This document shows, in pieces, positions 22,196-33,949 of a stretch of 58,000 nt of DNA. The stretch spans positions 268,945,425 to 269,003,424 of the forward strand of contig NC_081415.1 in the NCBI RefSeq assembly GCF_030272615.1, in the 5' to 3' direction. The stretch's first letter is position 1. Each line of letters starts with the position of its first letter. A program made the position numbers and the translations under genes. The notes beneath the pieces are model-generated. The model searched no databases. It was given only the letters and a program-made list of their open reading frames with translations, and was not told the DNA's origin. The DNA is from Cryptomeria japonica (Eukaryota > Streptophyta > Pinopsida > Cupressales > Cupressaceae).

Positions 22196-24039
22196 GAGGA
22201 CCTAGGTGTATTACAGGTCCGCGAGAGGCATCCCACCACTTAGCAGTCATGGGACTAGTTGTATGTGTTGGAGATTGATTGCATTGCTTTGACCGGCTTG
22301 TATGACATAATGCACTTACTTGTGATTCACATTAATCGCAGACTTCTAACTGCATTGGCTGAGAGATGGCACAACGAGACCTACTCCTTCCATCTGTTGA
22401 TGGGAGAGATTTCAATCACTCTAGAGGACATATGGAGGATTCTGCACATTCTTATCATAGGTGAGCTAGTGACCTATGACATAACAATGGGTGATGCGGC
22501 ACTACGATGCATCTTTGTGGCTCCTGATCTAGAGGTGCATGATGGTTTAGTGCGATGGGATCTATATGAGTTACTTCCTGTTGTGCTTACTAGTATTGTT
22601 GGCGGTCTACTATGTCCAGATCGAAGATTGCATGGGTTGTTTGTTAGCTAGGGACGTGTTATAGAGCAGATGGTGAGTGAGGGGACCGAATATGCCTGGG
22701 GTCCATGTGTCCTAGCCCACCTGTATAGTGACTTGCATGGAGTTGTTTATCATCAGAGTACCTCATTGGGAGTTGGGATCACACTACTACATATCTAAGC
22801 ATGAGAGCACTTGCTGATGTGCAGACTAGTATGTAGGAGCTTCAAAGTGATTGATCAACCCTATGTATATATGTATGAAGGTATGATGACTCAGCCCCAG
22901 CCGGGTAAGGTTGAGTATTGGCGATGAGCATTAAATGACTTAGATTTAGTGATCTAGTGATTGTACCTAGACTGCAAGACTTGGGAGGATGATGTTGAGG
23001 CTATGTCGTATGTATATTCTACTCATTTTTTGATTGGTCGAACATCATACATCATTGACAGGCACCTACCAGGCTAGGTGATGAGATAGTTCAAGTGCGT
23101 ATAGGGTATTTGAGAGGATCAAAAGAGTATGTTCGTGTGGTCTAGGAGAGGTATCAATGGGATCAGTGTTACCATATGATTAGGCCATAACAAAGTTTTA
23201 GCCTACAACCGAGGCCATGGTCATACAGGTCAGACATTGCAGATGCTGAGGTGATAGATGAGTATGCACATTTCTTGGTTGCACACCCATTTCCATGCAT
23301 TTTAGATCCAGCAAATCTCATACCACCTTTTGAGGATGAGAGGACTCCACCATAAGGTAGGAGGAGGGGGAGGAGACTGGATGGAGGAGGTGATGGGGGT
23401 GTAGGAGGTGATGGGGGTGGAGGAGATGGAGGAGGTGGAGGAGGCAGGAGAGTTGGGGTTTCTCGTCCAGTCCAACTTTTACAAGCTTCACCAGTACAAG
23501 GAGCAACATCGACACCGGTAGAGGCAACAAGTATGGTAGAGGGAGAGGCAATTGGGCCAAGACCTCAGGGATGTTGTTTTGGGGTTGCAGACTCTCCTTA
23601 CTATTGTTGAGGATTTAATACGCACCTTAGAGGCAGAGCTTAATGACAGGGATGCAGAGATACTTGTCTCCGGATGTTCAGTTGTTTGCTCGAAGGGCCG
23701 AGGTCATTACCATTTTGAGAGAGCATGATGATGCTATAGAATAGCTGGCATAGGCTTAGGAGAGGATTCGAGTCTTAGAGAAGTTATTGGGTCATGATCC
23801 TACTGCTAAGGCCATGAGGGAGATGCAATGGGCTAGTGTCGAGATTGACTACTGGTGGGTTTTATACAAGTAGACAGTGCCCAATAGTCAGTGGGCTTTG
23901 AGCTATTCACAAATGCAAGCAACCAAATCCAAGCGATCTCATAGAGCACAGAGCAGTGGGGGTGTCATGGGTCCTCTCCCTCATCCACCACCTTTAGTCG
24001 GTGGTGCCCCTTCTAGATCTAGCAAGAGTGCCACCTGAT
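22196..24039 (+). pseudogene. Antisense gene with a plant mobile domain (PMD)
   Basis: The plus-strand translation matches the plant mobile domain found in MAIN/MAIL-type proteins and in transposable elements: LYVLEIDCIALTGL, NRRLLTALAERWHNET, then the diagnostic FHLLMGEISITLEDIWRIL (about 22385-22440), and EYAWGPCVLAHLYSDLHG plus AWEHLL further on. In-frame TAG and TGA codons appear where Trp or Gln is usual (for example 22651, 22795, 22927), so it is dead. Beyond 23340 comes a Gly/Arg-rich tract (GGGDGG repeats), a coiled-coil-like piece and a Pro/Ser-rich end; the stop is TGA at 24037-24039. It runs opposite to gag-pol, between integrase and 3' LTR, the position of antisense ORFs in Tat elements. 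The domain's biochemical role there is unknown. Confidence 0.85.
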
Positions 24040-24674
24040 TTTTTATTGCCCCTTGTATTTTGTTATTCTAATATATTTTTACACATTGACACTTGGATGG
24101 CTCTTGGTAGCTGATATTTTTTACATAATTGTACTTTGATACACATGTATTCTTTTGATGAGAGATACATGGTGAGATCTCCTTTTTGGCAGTGATGGTA
24201 TGATGTGTTTATGATGATTTATGGCTTATGCGGGATGTATGCCATTTGTTGATCTTCTTGATATGCATGATATGTGATGGATCCTATATGTGTTATGATG
24301 ATGCATTTAATTTATGATTATGTATGTTTTTTATGTATGATGATTCATGATGATGTATGGATGCCAATGATTTTGGTTTATGTTGCGATGCTTATTTTGA
24401 TGTAGTGGATGCATATGTATATAATTTTGTGATGATGTATGACTTAATTTGATATGATGATTCATGTGATTAATGTTATATTGTGATATGATGATGTTGA
24501 TATAATGAATGCGATGAATGGTATGTGATAGATGCAATGTTTGATGATAAAACATAATGCGTTAGTGTATGATATTAATGGTGTTTGTAATGAACGATAT
24601 AAATGATGTGAATGCAATGATGATATAAATGATGTGTGTTATAATGATATAAACAATGTATGTAATAATGATAT
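24040..24674. repeat. ATGATG/ATGATATAAATGA low-complexity tract, left part
   Basis: Imperfect reiterations of TGATG, TGTATG and ATGATATAAATGA. It continues at 33506-33940, so the solo LTR split a single tract of about 1 kb. His-rich frames on the minus strand are artefacts of this composition. Confidence 0.75.
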
Positions 24675-25316
24675 TGTATACACTAAAAATTGGTTTGGAG
24701 ATAATTGATTAAATATGAAGTAATTTAATTAATTAAATTCTTTTATTCCTCTACTATATAAATGAATTTAATAATTTACTTATATAATTCACTATTTCTA
24801 ATTCTTCCCACCTTTATTCATTTCTTCTATTTTCCTAATTAAATAGGCAAATTTAATTTATTTATTTATTTAATTATTATTCATCATTAAATTTGAAATT
24901 TTAATTCAAATTTGGACACATGCTTCCTAACCTTTAACTACCTAACTGTAAAGCGGAAAATCGATCGAACCCTATTTGCTCTCCCCTCTTCCAACTCCGA
25001 AGAGAGAGAAGGGAGATCGCTAGGGTTGATGGTTTTCACTTAGGGGAGACTTTACATTCAAAAGAGGGGTTGAAACCCACAAGATCCAATCCCACACAAT
25101 GCAAGATTGGATGCTAAATGAGTTTCAAGGGTTAAGACAACAAGGCTACCCTCTTTTGTAAAGAATGTTGATAAGGGAATTAAGCTAGGAATGCATAGAA
25201 AGTGAGAAAGATTCGCTTATAAACTGACATAGGGATATAGGATGAAGCTACGGACCTGGAATTAGCAATAAAATGTTGATACGACGTTGTCCTGCAAATT
25301 TGAGCAAAAGTTGACA

Positions 25317-25346
25317 GGACGATGGCGCCCGGCGTGCACACGGTCC
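25317..25346. repeat. ACGGTCC GC-rich module, LTR A
   Basis: A 30-bp GC-rich module, GGACgATGGCGCCCGGCGTG then CACACGGTCC. It recurs at 31883-31912, 30458-30487, 31081-31110, 57817-57845 and, diverged, at 11591-11616. In the leader copy at 30458 the ends form a perfect 8-bp stem (GGACCGTG/CACGGTCC). Confidence 0.75.
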
Positions 25347-25950
25347 TCCGAAAAGTCCGCGAAACGAAGGGGGATCTGTTCGTCTCTACACAAGGATTCC
25401 AGATCTTCAATTTCAGCCGCGTACCTGCAACCTACACACAGAAAAGTGAAGATGATTGGGGGGTTAGGGATTAGGGGTTTGCCTTTAGGTCAAACCCCGG
25501 TTTTGGAATTAACCAAGAAATGAGAAATTGCTGTAAATGTAAATGTTTGTAATGTAAAACAAGTACTAATACCTTGTTGTAAGGATGTTTGTATCCTTAT
25601 GTGCGAAGGTATAGATGTTGTTGTTTGTTGTATGTAGTATGTTGTATGTAGCATGTAGTAAGTGATCTCCTCTTCAATGGTTGAATCCTTGTCTTGAATG
25701 CAACACTTAGCCTTGAATGGAGACTTGGAATGATCAATTGCTTGAAAGAATGCTTGAATGCCTGAATGTTGTTTTTTCATATGTTCATCCTCTTACCCAA
25801 AATGAGAGAGAAAATGTAGTTTATATACTTGTCAATTAGGGCTAATAGACTGATTTTCCCGACCTTAGGCCGACCAGGAAAGTTTATTTTCCGAATTGCA
25901 AACAAAAAGACCCGAAGTCTCATAGGAGACCGGGCCCAAAATAGGGCCAG

Positions 25951-25977
25951 GGACCAGGGCGCTGGGCGCCCTGGTCC
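25951..25977. repeat. Perfect GC palindrome in U3 of LTR A
   Basis: GGACCAGGGCGC, loop TGG, GCGCCCTGGTCC: 12-bp perfect arms. LTR B has the equivalent hairpin (32525-32551, one mismatch) plus a second one (32556-32582), so the number of hairpin modules differs between two LTRs of one element. Confidence 0.9.
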
Positions 25978-26166
25978 GCTGGGCGCTCTCGTCCCACCTC
26001 CCGGGACAGCAGGGTGCAAAGGAGGTTCAGGCCAGGGTGTAAGAAAATGCAGTTTTTAGTGTCATAAACAGGTTTCGGGGTCTCCATTCAGGTTGCATGT
26101 TGCGTCGCCATCGTGAAGACCCAAATGCGGTCGAAATTGCAAGTGTCACAATTTTAGGACGCTACA

Positions 26167-26184
26167 TTTAGCCCCCACTTTAGC
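26167..26184 (-). promoter_or_regulatory. Polypurine tract of the Gag-only element
   Basis: The minus-strand GCTAAAGTGGGGGCTAAA abuts TGTAGCGTCC, the start of the 3' LTR on that strand. Confidence 0.8.
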
Positions 26185-26903
26185 GGGAGTATGTATGCTC
26201 ATACTTCCGGTAAAGTACAAGGAAACAACATTGAAAGACTTTCACCACATCACGGAGGCAAGATACACCAAGCCCCCAGTGGACTAAGGATCTTACGACT
26301 TCGATTGACAAAGTAAAAGGGAAGATCACGAGGGAGAACCATGACTGTCAGTAGTAAGGTTCCCTCACTATGAGTCATGCAAAAGAAATACCGAAAATTT
26401 TCAAGGCAAAGCTAAGTTCGCCAAGAAATTTTCAAGTATCTTGAAAGGATAGACAGGGTGTATGCCCCCCTACGTTAAAGCGATCGCACATGCCTCAACG
26501 AGGGTGATTGTTTTAACGTAGTGATACACATAAGAAATAAGAAGGGAAAGGAGCACGTTATCACAAAGATTTAGCCCCCAAGTGCGAGATAAACCCAAGG
26601 ATAATAGACATAAAGCACGAGGTGACTTCGCTTTCCTCGGGGTCAGTATGCTGTATGATAAGTCATGTATATATATCATATATATGTATGCATAATTGTT
26701 CTTCATTCCCCAATCAAGGAAGGTCACCTAGAAGAAGGGAACACATGTGTCTTTTGAGTCAACATGAGAGAGACCAAAAGAGATCTCAATGCTTTGCATC
26801 ATCCTCAAGTAGACAACACTAAGGACAACAAATAGAAGAATGAGAATAACACATAGAAGAAGTAACAAAAGAGAGGAGGAAAGAATCTGCTATGCTAATG
26901 TAA
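26185..26903 (-). other. 3' untranslated region of the Gag-only element
   Basis: No conserved frame is visible. It sits between the ORF stop (26904) and the purine tract. Confidence 0.6.
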
Positions 26904-29900
26904 CTAGTCTAGCACGTCATCTACCCCCCGATCTTGCTGATCAATGTTTTGGGAAGGCAGGGAACACGTTAGAGGAGGAACATCCAACACAGTAGATGGA
27001 GCTATCACAAGATCCAAACAAGGGCTATGTTCATGTTCCAAGCCACGTTGTTCTTGTCTAGGAGCTAGGATAAGTGCTTTAGAAAATTCATTAGATAAAT
27101 GGTTATCAACTTCAACAAGTTCATATTCACTATCAGAAGCAAGAGGAGTAACATGTTCATCATGAATAACATTTTCATCTATAGCATCATCAAGATTTAT
27201 AAAAATAGGATCTTTAACTCGCACAGGATCAAGACCATCATGCATCTTATGTTTAGGAGATTTTGGAGAAAATGGAATAATGCTTGTTGAAGGTGTTTTT
27301 GGAGATTGGGAAGTTTGAGAAGCAGCTGCTTGAGCTCTAAGACGATGCTTTCGTCGGCGTTCACATGCAGAACGATTTCGTCTAGTCTTGGTAGGAAGTT
27401 GAGAAGATTGAGGAGGAGGAATGTTCTCATCCTTATCACTTGGATGTTTAGGTTGTGGTCTCTTAGGCTAGATAATAGGAGAAGAAGAAGGTCTCTTCTC
27501 TCTATAGAAGGAAGGAGGAGGAACTGCTCCATATAAAGGAGGAATTTTTGGTTTAGGAAGAAGACCAAGTCCATCATGACGAGGAGGTATAGGTCTACTT
27601 TTAGAAGGTTTATTAGGCATAGACATAGTCACATCCATGGGAACGGGTTGGGAATCTTCTTGAGAAAAGACATTAGTTTTATCTTTCAAAGGAAGAACTT
27701 CCTTCTCAAGAACGATAGGAATATCAAGTTTAGGTGTTCTAGGTTCACTTAAAGATAGGATCATATCTGTTTTCCACTTTTGATAAGATTTGAAAAGATG
27801 ATCACTTCGCGGAGGAAGAGATTGGAATTGTTTAGGCCAAAAGTAATCAATAGGAACGCTAGAAGTTCTTTCAGCTGGTTTAAAGAGACTATGATTGACA
27901 GTAACAACTTCACCATTATGGGGAAATTTCAAACATTTGTGAATAGGAGAGCCAATAGCTTTCATGGAAGATAGCCAAGGATAGCCAAGCTTCACACGAA
28001 ATTGTTCGGATGAAGGAATAATAGCAAAGTTCACATCAAGGGATTTGTTATGGACCTCAATAGGTAATGTAATAGAACCAATTGCAGGAGAAGAAAATGC
28101 ATCAAATAATTTCACAAGCACATCTGTTTTGTCATAGATCACTTGATTCAATTGCAAAGTAAAAAGGAATTCTTCAGTAATAACATTAACCATGCATGAA
28201 GGATCAATACGCACTCCACGGCAAGGTGTATTCTTAACTTTTGCAACTATGTATAAAGGACCATCAGGTGCTCTAATGGTTTCACTAGAATCAAATGTGA
28301 TGGAAGGTTCTTTAGGGTTTTCTTGCTTCTCTACAAAGTTAATCACATTCGGAGTCATAGACACAAGACCATCAGATGAGAGAGAGGAATCATTAGCCTC
28401 AATCGCATTAGAGGTATGGGAAGGTAATGGATCAGTAAAAATCTGAAGATTTTGGTTAGGAGGAGCTACAGATGTGTTGCCTTTATCATTCACTCCAAAA
28501 ATAGAAATAGTATTATTATCAATCAAATCTTGAATTTTACCCTTTAAAGAAAAACATTTTTCAGTATCATGGCCAGGCTGACGATGAAATTGACAAAAAT
28601 ATTTGTTATCAAAATAAGGTGAAGTAATCTTTGCAGGATCAATTTGCCTTATAGGAGGAAGAGTAAGCACATTTTGTTCCAATAACTTATTCATAATACT
28701 ATGCAATGATTCATTCAAAGGAGTATACTTTCTTTCTTTCTTGAAAAACTTAGAAATAGGAGGCACACCTGATGCTGCGTTCACATTGTTGTTGATGATG
28801 TTTTCATTGAATTTGATAGAATCTCTGTTCGGTTTAAACTTTCCAAATGGTTGTTGACTGCTATCACCCTTATCACTCGGAGCCATAGGATGTGATTGTT
28901 CCATTTGACTCACAGTCAGTTGATAATTGTGAAGAGTTGCACACAACTGTTGGAAAGAAGTAAACTCAGAAAACAGAAGTTTGTCTCGAATATCTTTTTG
29001 TAAATTAGAAATAAAGATTCTTTGAATATCATTGTCAGGCACTGGAAAAGAAATTTGAGCATACAAATGCTTATATCTACCAATAAAATCAGTCACTTTT
29101 TCTTTAACACCTTGTTTACAATGCATTAAATCAATCAAAGTAACTTTAGGACTTATATTGTTTTGAAATTATTGAATGAAAGCATTTGCAAGTTGTTCGA
29201 AAGAAGTAATAGAATAAGAAGGCAACGAGCAATACCATTGTAGGGCTTTGTCTCTTAATGTTCTAGTAAACAGTTTTGCAAGCAACCTTTGGTCATAAGC
29301 AAAATCGGTACAAATTGTTTGAAAAGTCTTAACATGTGTTAGAGGATCTCCTTTACCATTATAAAGCTCCAAATGCGAGATTTCAACATGTTTAGGGGGA
29401 ATGGCTCGAACAATGTCAAGAGAAAGTGGGCTCGCAACATCAAATGTGGGCACACTAAACTTAGATTGATTCATAGAGGCAATTTGTTGCTATAAAGAAG
29501 AGACGGTTTGTGCAAGATTGTTAATGGTCGCTTCAGTCGAAGAATTCATATTAGATGTGTTAGATTGAGATGGAGGTGTTATGTTATTGAAAGAAGGTAA
29601 AGAGTAAGGTGGCGGGACACTATGATAGTTAGTCATAGGAGAGGATTGGACAAGAGGAACACTACAAGGAGGAATAGAATGATTAAGTGAATTGCCCCCT
29701 TGTATCATGTTCATTTGTGGAGATGTAATAGGGACACTCATTGAAGGAATGAATGAAGAAGTTGGATTGAATGAGGGAAGAGGGTTAATTGAAGAAGAAG
29801 GATTGCCCCCATGACTAGTGATCATAGGAGGAATATCTTGTATAGAAGTAGTCATTATGTTTGATGTAAAGGTAGGTATGCTAGCAATAGAAGTTGTCAA

Positions 29901-30329
29901 AGGAATAGAATGATTGACTTGAGTGGGAGGTTGTGTATAACCTAAATTTTCAGCGCAACTCTTCATAGGCATCACATTCGAATCCACAATGTGTGCAATA
30001 CCACGCAAAATATCAATTCCATTCTTATCACTTTGAAGCATATGTTTTAGACCCTCAATTAAAGGAAGAGCTTGACTATCAGGGTATTCTTGAGACATCC
30101 ATTGTCGAAAATCGTCAAATTGATTATCCAATTTCAAAAGTTGTTCTACAGAAACCTCATGGAGAGCTTCTTCATCATTAGGAGGATTAGAGGAATTACC
30201 CATGTCCTCGTTAAAAAGGCCACTCAAATTAGGTTCCATCTCCTCAGTAATTAAACCTCGGAAAGACTTAATTCTACGGCTTCGTCTAACAAGAATAGTG
30301 TAAGTAGGGCTTATTGTTGTAAAACTCAT
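26904..30329 (-). pseudogene. Gag with protease-like domain, three in-frame stops
   Basis: Pieces at 30329-29490, 29474-29169, 29138-27468 and 27245-26904 are all in one frame, so this is a single frame of about 1,140 codons broken only by TAG (29490-29492), TAA (29169-29171) and TAG (27468-27470). The N-terminal part is low-complexity Ser/Pro/Thr. The Gag core follows (ELYNGKGDPLTHVKTFQ, KALQWYCSLPSYSITSFEQL, FISNLQKDIRDKLLFSEF). Next is a knuckle CQFHRQPGHDTEKC, with His in the second Cys position (28555-28600). The retropepsin-like fold (IDPSCMVNVITEEFL, LGYPWLSSM) keeps the Asp (28203-28205) but has PSC where T/S-G-x is usual, so it is probably inactive or atypical. The tail is Pro- and then acid-rich. 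No polymerase follows. Confidence 0.9.
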
Positions 30330-31490
30330 GCACTAGAGAAGGAGAGAAGATTTTGATTTTTAGAGGTAGCAATTTTCAATAAAATCAGCCAATCTTCTAT
30401 ATTTAAGCTGTTAAATGCAATCACGACTTTCTCCCGAAATTTCAGAAAAAATGTCCGGGACCGTGGCGCTCGGAGTGCACACGGTCCTTGCAACTTTTTT
30501 CGAAATTTGCAGGGATGAAAGTTATGATGATTTTAAAGCTAATCTGAAAAAATTGAGTGATTTTACGATCTGTAGATAGGCCAAATTAAAGTTGCAATCT
30601 CAAAATTGAACCCTACCAAGATTGTCGAAAAATGCAAAATTTGAATTTTGAAAAAGAGAGGGAAACTGAAATTTTGAATTTTATGATTTTAGAGGGAATA
30701 CCAAAAGCAATGCAAGTTTTGAAATTTACAAGTTGACTCAATTTCACGCAAAATTCAATTTCGAAAGCGGAAATCGAAGTTGTTGTAATTAAGCACTTAA
30801 TTTCAAAAGTCACAAATTGCAAGAATTTGAGTAGAGCACTGAAATTTCGAATGAATGCAAACACACTTTTCAGATTTAGGACAGTAGGAAACACAATTTT
30901 GACACAAAATTTCAATTTCAACAATTTTTGAATGATTAGAAGCCTTAATCCAAGCAATCACAAGACCAACTTTGACTGTAATTTTGAAAGTGTTATAATT
31001 GATAAAATCAGCCAAAATTCTGGATTTTAGCAGGAAAATACAGTAAGATCTTGCTCCCGAAATTTCGGAAAAAATGTCGGGGACGATGGCGCTCGGAGTG
31101 CACACGGTCCTCGCAACTTTTTTCCAAATTTTCAGGGATGAAAGATATTGTGATTTTATTGCGGAATCCAAAGTTACAGCTGATTTGGAGATGTTTTGAT
31201 CAGTGAAATTGTTGGACAAAGGTTGAATCAAGAGGGTTTCAAAAATTAGGGTTTTGACACTTAACCACTTAATTTTCAAAATTAAAGCACAAATATGAAC
31301 TGATAATTTGTAATAGAAGGGTAGATCTGAAACAAGCATTAATAATTAAACATTTCGCAAGCTTAATTTTCAAAAAGAAAATTTTAGGGTTTTTATGCAA
31401 TCAACCTCTAAAATTTGCAAAAGATCAAACATGGAAATGTAATCAAGGAATCAATTTTCAAATCTAACCATGAATAATCAGAAAGGATGT
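30330..31490 (-). other. Leader of the Gag-only element with a 623-bp-spaced repeat
   Basis: Untranslated region between primer site and ORF. Two imperfect copies of a block of about 165 bp, starting AAAATCAGCCAA, lie at 30381-30545 and 31004-31168. Each contains CTCCCGAAATTTC and the ACGGTCC hairpin module, whose core is also found in the LTR. Confidence 0.8.
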
Positions 31491-31507
31491 TCACGTCGGG
31501 TTCACCA
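31491..31507 (-). promoter_or_regulatory. Candidate primer binding site, Gag-only element
   Basis: The minus-strand TGGTGAACCCGACGTGA lies three bases after the LTR end, the right place and form (TGG start, complement of a tRNA CCA end). I cannot assign the tRNA with certainty. Confidence 0.7.
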
Positions 31508-31510
31508 AAA

Positions 31511-32754
31511 TGTAAAGCAGAAAATCGATCGAACCCTAGTTGCTCTCCCCTCTTCCAACTCCGAAGAGAGAGAGAAGGGAGATCGCTAGGGTTGATGGTT
31601 TTCACTTAGGGGAGACTTTGCATTCAAAAGAGGGGTTGAAACCCACAAGATCCAATCCCACACAATGCAAGATTGGATGCTAAATGAGTTTCAAGGGTTA
31701 AGACAACAAGGCTACCCTCTTTTGTAAAGAATGTTGATAAGGGAATTAAGCTAGGAATGCATAGAAAGTGAGAAAGATTCGCTTATAAACTGAGATAGGG
31801 ATATAGGATGAAGCTACGGACCTGGAATTAGCAATAAAATGTCGATACGGCGTTGTCCTGCAAATTTGAGCAAAAGTTGAAGGGACGATGGCGCCCGGCA
31901 TGCACACGGTCCTCCGAAAAATCCGCAAAACGAAGGGGGATCTATTCGTCTCTGCACAAGGATTCCAGATCTTCAATTTCAGCCGCGTACCTGCAACCTA
32001 CACACAGAAAAGCGAAGACGATTGGGGGGTTAGGGATTAGGGGTTTGCCTTTAGGTCAAACCCCGGTTTTGGAATTAACCAAGAAATGAGAAATTGTTGT
32101 AAATGTAAATGTTTGTAATGTAAAACAAGTACTAATACCTTGTTATAAGGATGTTTGTATCCTTATGTGCGAAGGTATAGATGTTGTTGTTTGTTGTATG
32201 TAGTATGTTGTATGTAGCATGTAGTAAGTGATCTCCTCTTCAATGGTTGAATCCTTGTCTTGAATGCAACACTTAGCCTTGAATGGAGACTTGGAATGAT
32301 CAATTGCTTGAAAGAATGCTTGAATGCTTGAATGCCTGAATGTTGTTTTTTCATATGTTCATCCTCTTACCCAAAATGAGAGAGAAAATGTAGTTTATAT
32401 ACTTGTCAATTAGGGCTAATAGACTGATTTTCCTGACCTTAGGTCGACCAGGAAAGTTTATTTTCCAAATTGCAAACAAAAAGACCCGAAGTCTCATAGG
32501 AGACCGGGCCCAAAATAGGGCCAGGGACCAAGGCGCTAGGCGCCATGGTCCTGGGGGACCAGGGCACTGGGCGCTCTGGTCCCACCTCCCAGGACAGCAG
32601 GGTGCAAAGGAGGTTCAGGCCAGGGTGCAAGAAAATGCAGTTTTTAGTGTCATAAACAGGTTTCGGGGTCTCCATTCAGGTTGCGTGTTGCGTCGCCATC
32701 GTGAAGACCCAAATGCGGTCGAAATTACAAGTGTCACAATTTTAGGATGCTACA
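31511..32754 (-). repeat. 5' LTR (copy B) of the Gag-only element
   Basis: TGTAAAGCAG to GCTACA on the plus strand. The minus-strand TATATAA promoter box is at 32395-32401. Two GC hairpins occupy 32525-32582. Confidence 0.95.
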
Positions 32755-33505
32755 CTAACCTAATCTCTCTCTCTAACCTATCCCACTAATCTAACCATGG
32801 GTTTAACTAACCCTATCTCCTCCAACTTCCTCATCCTAACCTCTTGTGGGTTAGTTATCTTCTCTTGAGGACACATGACATATTTTCCACATGTCATTTA
32901 TCTCCTTGCCACTTGCCTTCTTGTTTGCATTTGATGGAGATTCATTAACACTTGTCCCTCTAGGGATGACAAGTGTCCTATCCTTCAACCTCCTTCCTAA
33001 CTCCTTCATTTTCTACCATTGATATTTCCATATCAAAGCTTCATCGTTGATTCATGCCACCTCAACTTTAGCTTTGGAAAGTCTATAAATAGCTCTTTTT
33101 TCAGCCATGAGAGTCCCCTTAGCACCCTTAGCATTTTCTTAGCAATTTTAGCAGTCTTGGTATCATTAGTAGCATTCCTAAAACATGGATTTAGCATCAT
33201 AGTTTAGAATATCAATAGTATCATTGCATTTTTAGTATCATGATAATTTAAAATTGTATATCATCATTTAGATCATATAATTGCATCATTTCACTCTCAT
33301 TTTTCAAGTAGTCATCTTTTGATCATGCAGTTGAGAGCTAGCCCATAAACTTGCAAGGTCCTTGAGAATAGATAACAATGGGATGATTTGAGGGAGTTCT
33401 CTAATTTGTTATTTGTTTTAATATCTCTCTTGTAATGTTTCATTGAATGTTTTGTTTAATTGTTAAATAGATTGATACACATAATTTTACACTGCATACA
33501 GATAT

Positions 33506-33940
33506 AATGTAAATGAATATAATGATGATATAAATGAGGATATAAATGAATGAATGTAATGATCATATAAATTGTGTATGTAATAATGATATAATGTAAA
33601 TGAATACAATGATGATATAAATGAGTGAAAGTAATGATGAGGATATAAATGAATGTCTAATGCAAATGATCCTAAAATATTAATGGTGATGCATTTTATG
33701 AATGGATTTTAATCCATGCACCTAACGAAATGGTTAATGTTCCTAAAAATGAAAATGCTAGATGTAGATGTAAGGTGATGTGTATAATAGTACTGTGTCA
33801 TGATTTTTACACTTAGCTTTCTCATAGTAACTCTATTACTTGTGTATGCATGCACTCACAATATTTAAAATGTATGAATGAACAGATGTATGGGCGATAT
33901 GCAATAGAATGCAATATATACATATGAGATTAAATGGGTG
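33506..33940. repeat. ATGATATAAATGA low-complexity tract, right part
   Basis: Continuation of 24040-24674 after the solo LTR. Units such as AATGATGATATAAATGAATG repeat imperfectly until about 33680 and then fade. Confidence 0.75.
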
Positions 33941-33949
33941 ATCCATGGC

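Larger units (their letters stand above)
24947..26166 (-). repeat. 3' LTR (copy A) of the Gag-only element
   Basis: Begins TGTAAAGCGG and ends GCTACA on the plus strand. The minus-strand TATATAA box is at 25821-25827. A GC-rich perfect palindrome lies at 25951-25977. Confidence 0.95.
24947..32754 (-). mobile_element. Gag-only (TR-GAG-like) gypsy-type retrotransposon
   Basis: The element is 7,808 bp, bounded by LTRs of 1,220 bp (24947-26166) and 1,244 bp (31511-32754) that are about 97% identical, with an exact CTAAC duplication (24942-24946 and 32755-32759). On the minus strand the order is 5' LTR, primer site, 1.2-kb leader, one Gag/protease-like ORF, 0.7-kb tail, purine tract and 3' LTR. 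There is no trace of RT, RNase H or integrase in the 5.3-kb interior, so it is non-autonomous and depends on another gypsy element. Such Gag-only elements are known in plants as TR-GAGs. Confidence 0.93.
24675..33500 (+). mobile_element. Solo LTR (family F), interrupted by the Gag-only element
   Basis: TGTATACAC at 24675 and TGCATACA ending at 33500 are the LTR ends, flanked by an exact GATAT duplication (24670-24674 and 33501-33505). Native sequence is 24675-24946 joined to 32760-33500, 1,013 bp in all. A TATAAAT box sits at 33084-33090. The stretch 24900-33120 aligns, reverse-complemented, with 55730-56130 (same 'cttcctaac...ctaaccta', 'gatgacaagtgtcc' and 'tctataaat' landmarks), showing it is a dispersed LTR family. 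No internal region remains, hence a solo LTR. Confidence 0.9.

Noticed and set aside
23318-23560. Leu/His/Pro-rich minus-strand frame
   Set aside because: Shadow of the Gly-rich GGNGGNGGN tract of the PMD gene on the other strand.
24331-24555. His/Asn-rich minus-strand frame
   Set aside because: Reverse complement of an ATGATG-type low-complexity tract.
25180-25410. A 75-76 codon minus-strand frame repeated at 31746-31976 and 57681-57908
   Set aside because: Found in all three LTR copies only because the LTRs are homologous; substitutions are not biased to silent sites by eye, and it lies in LTR regulatory DNA.
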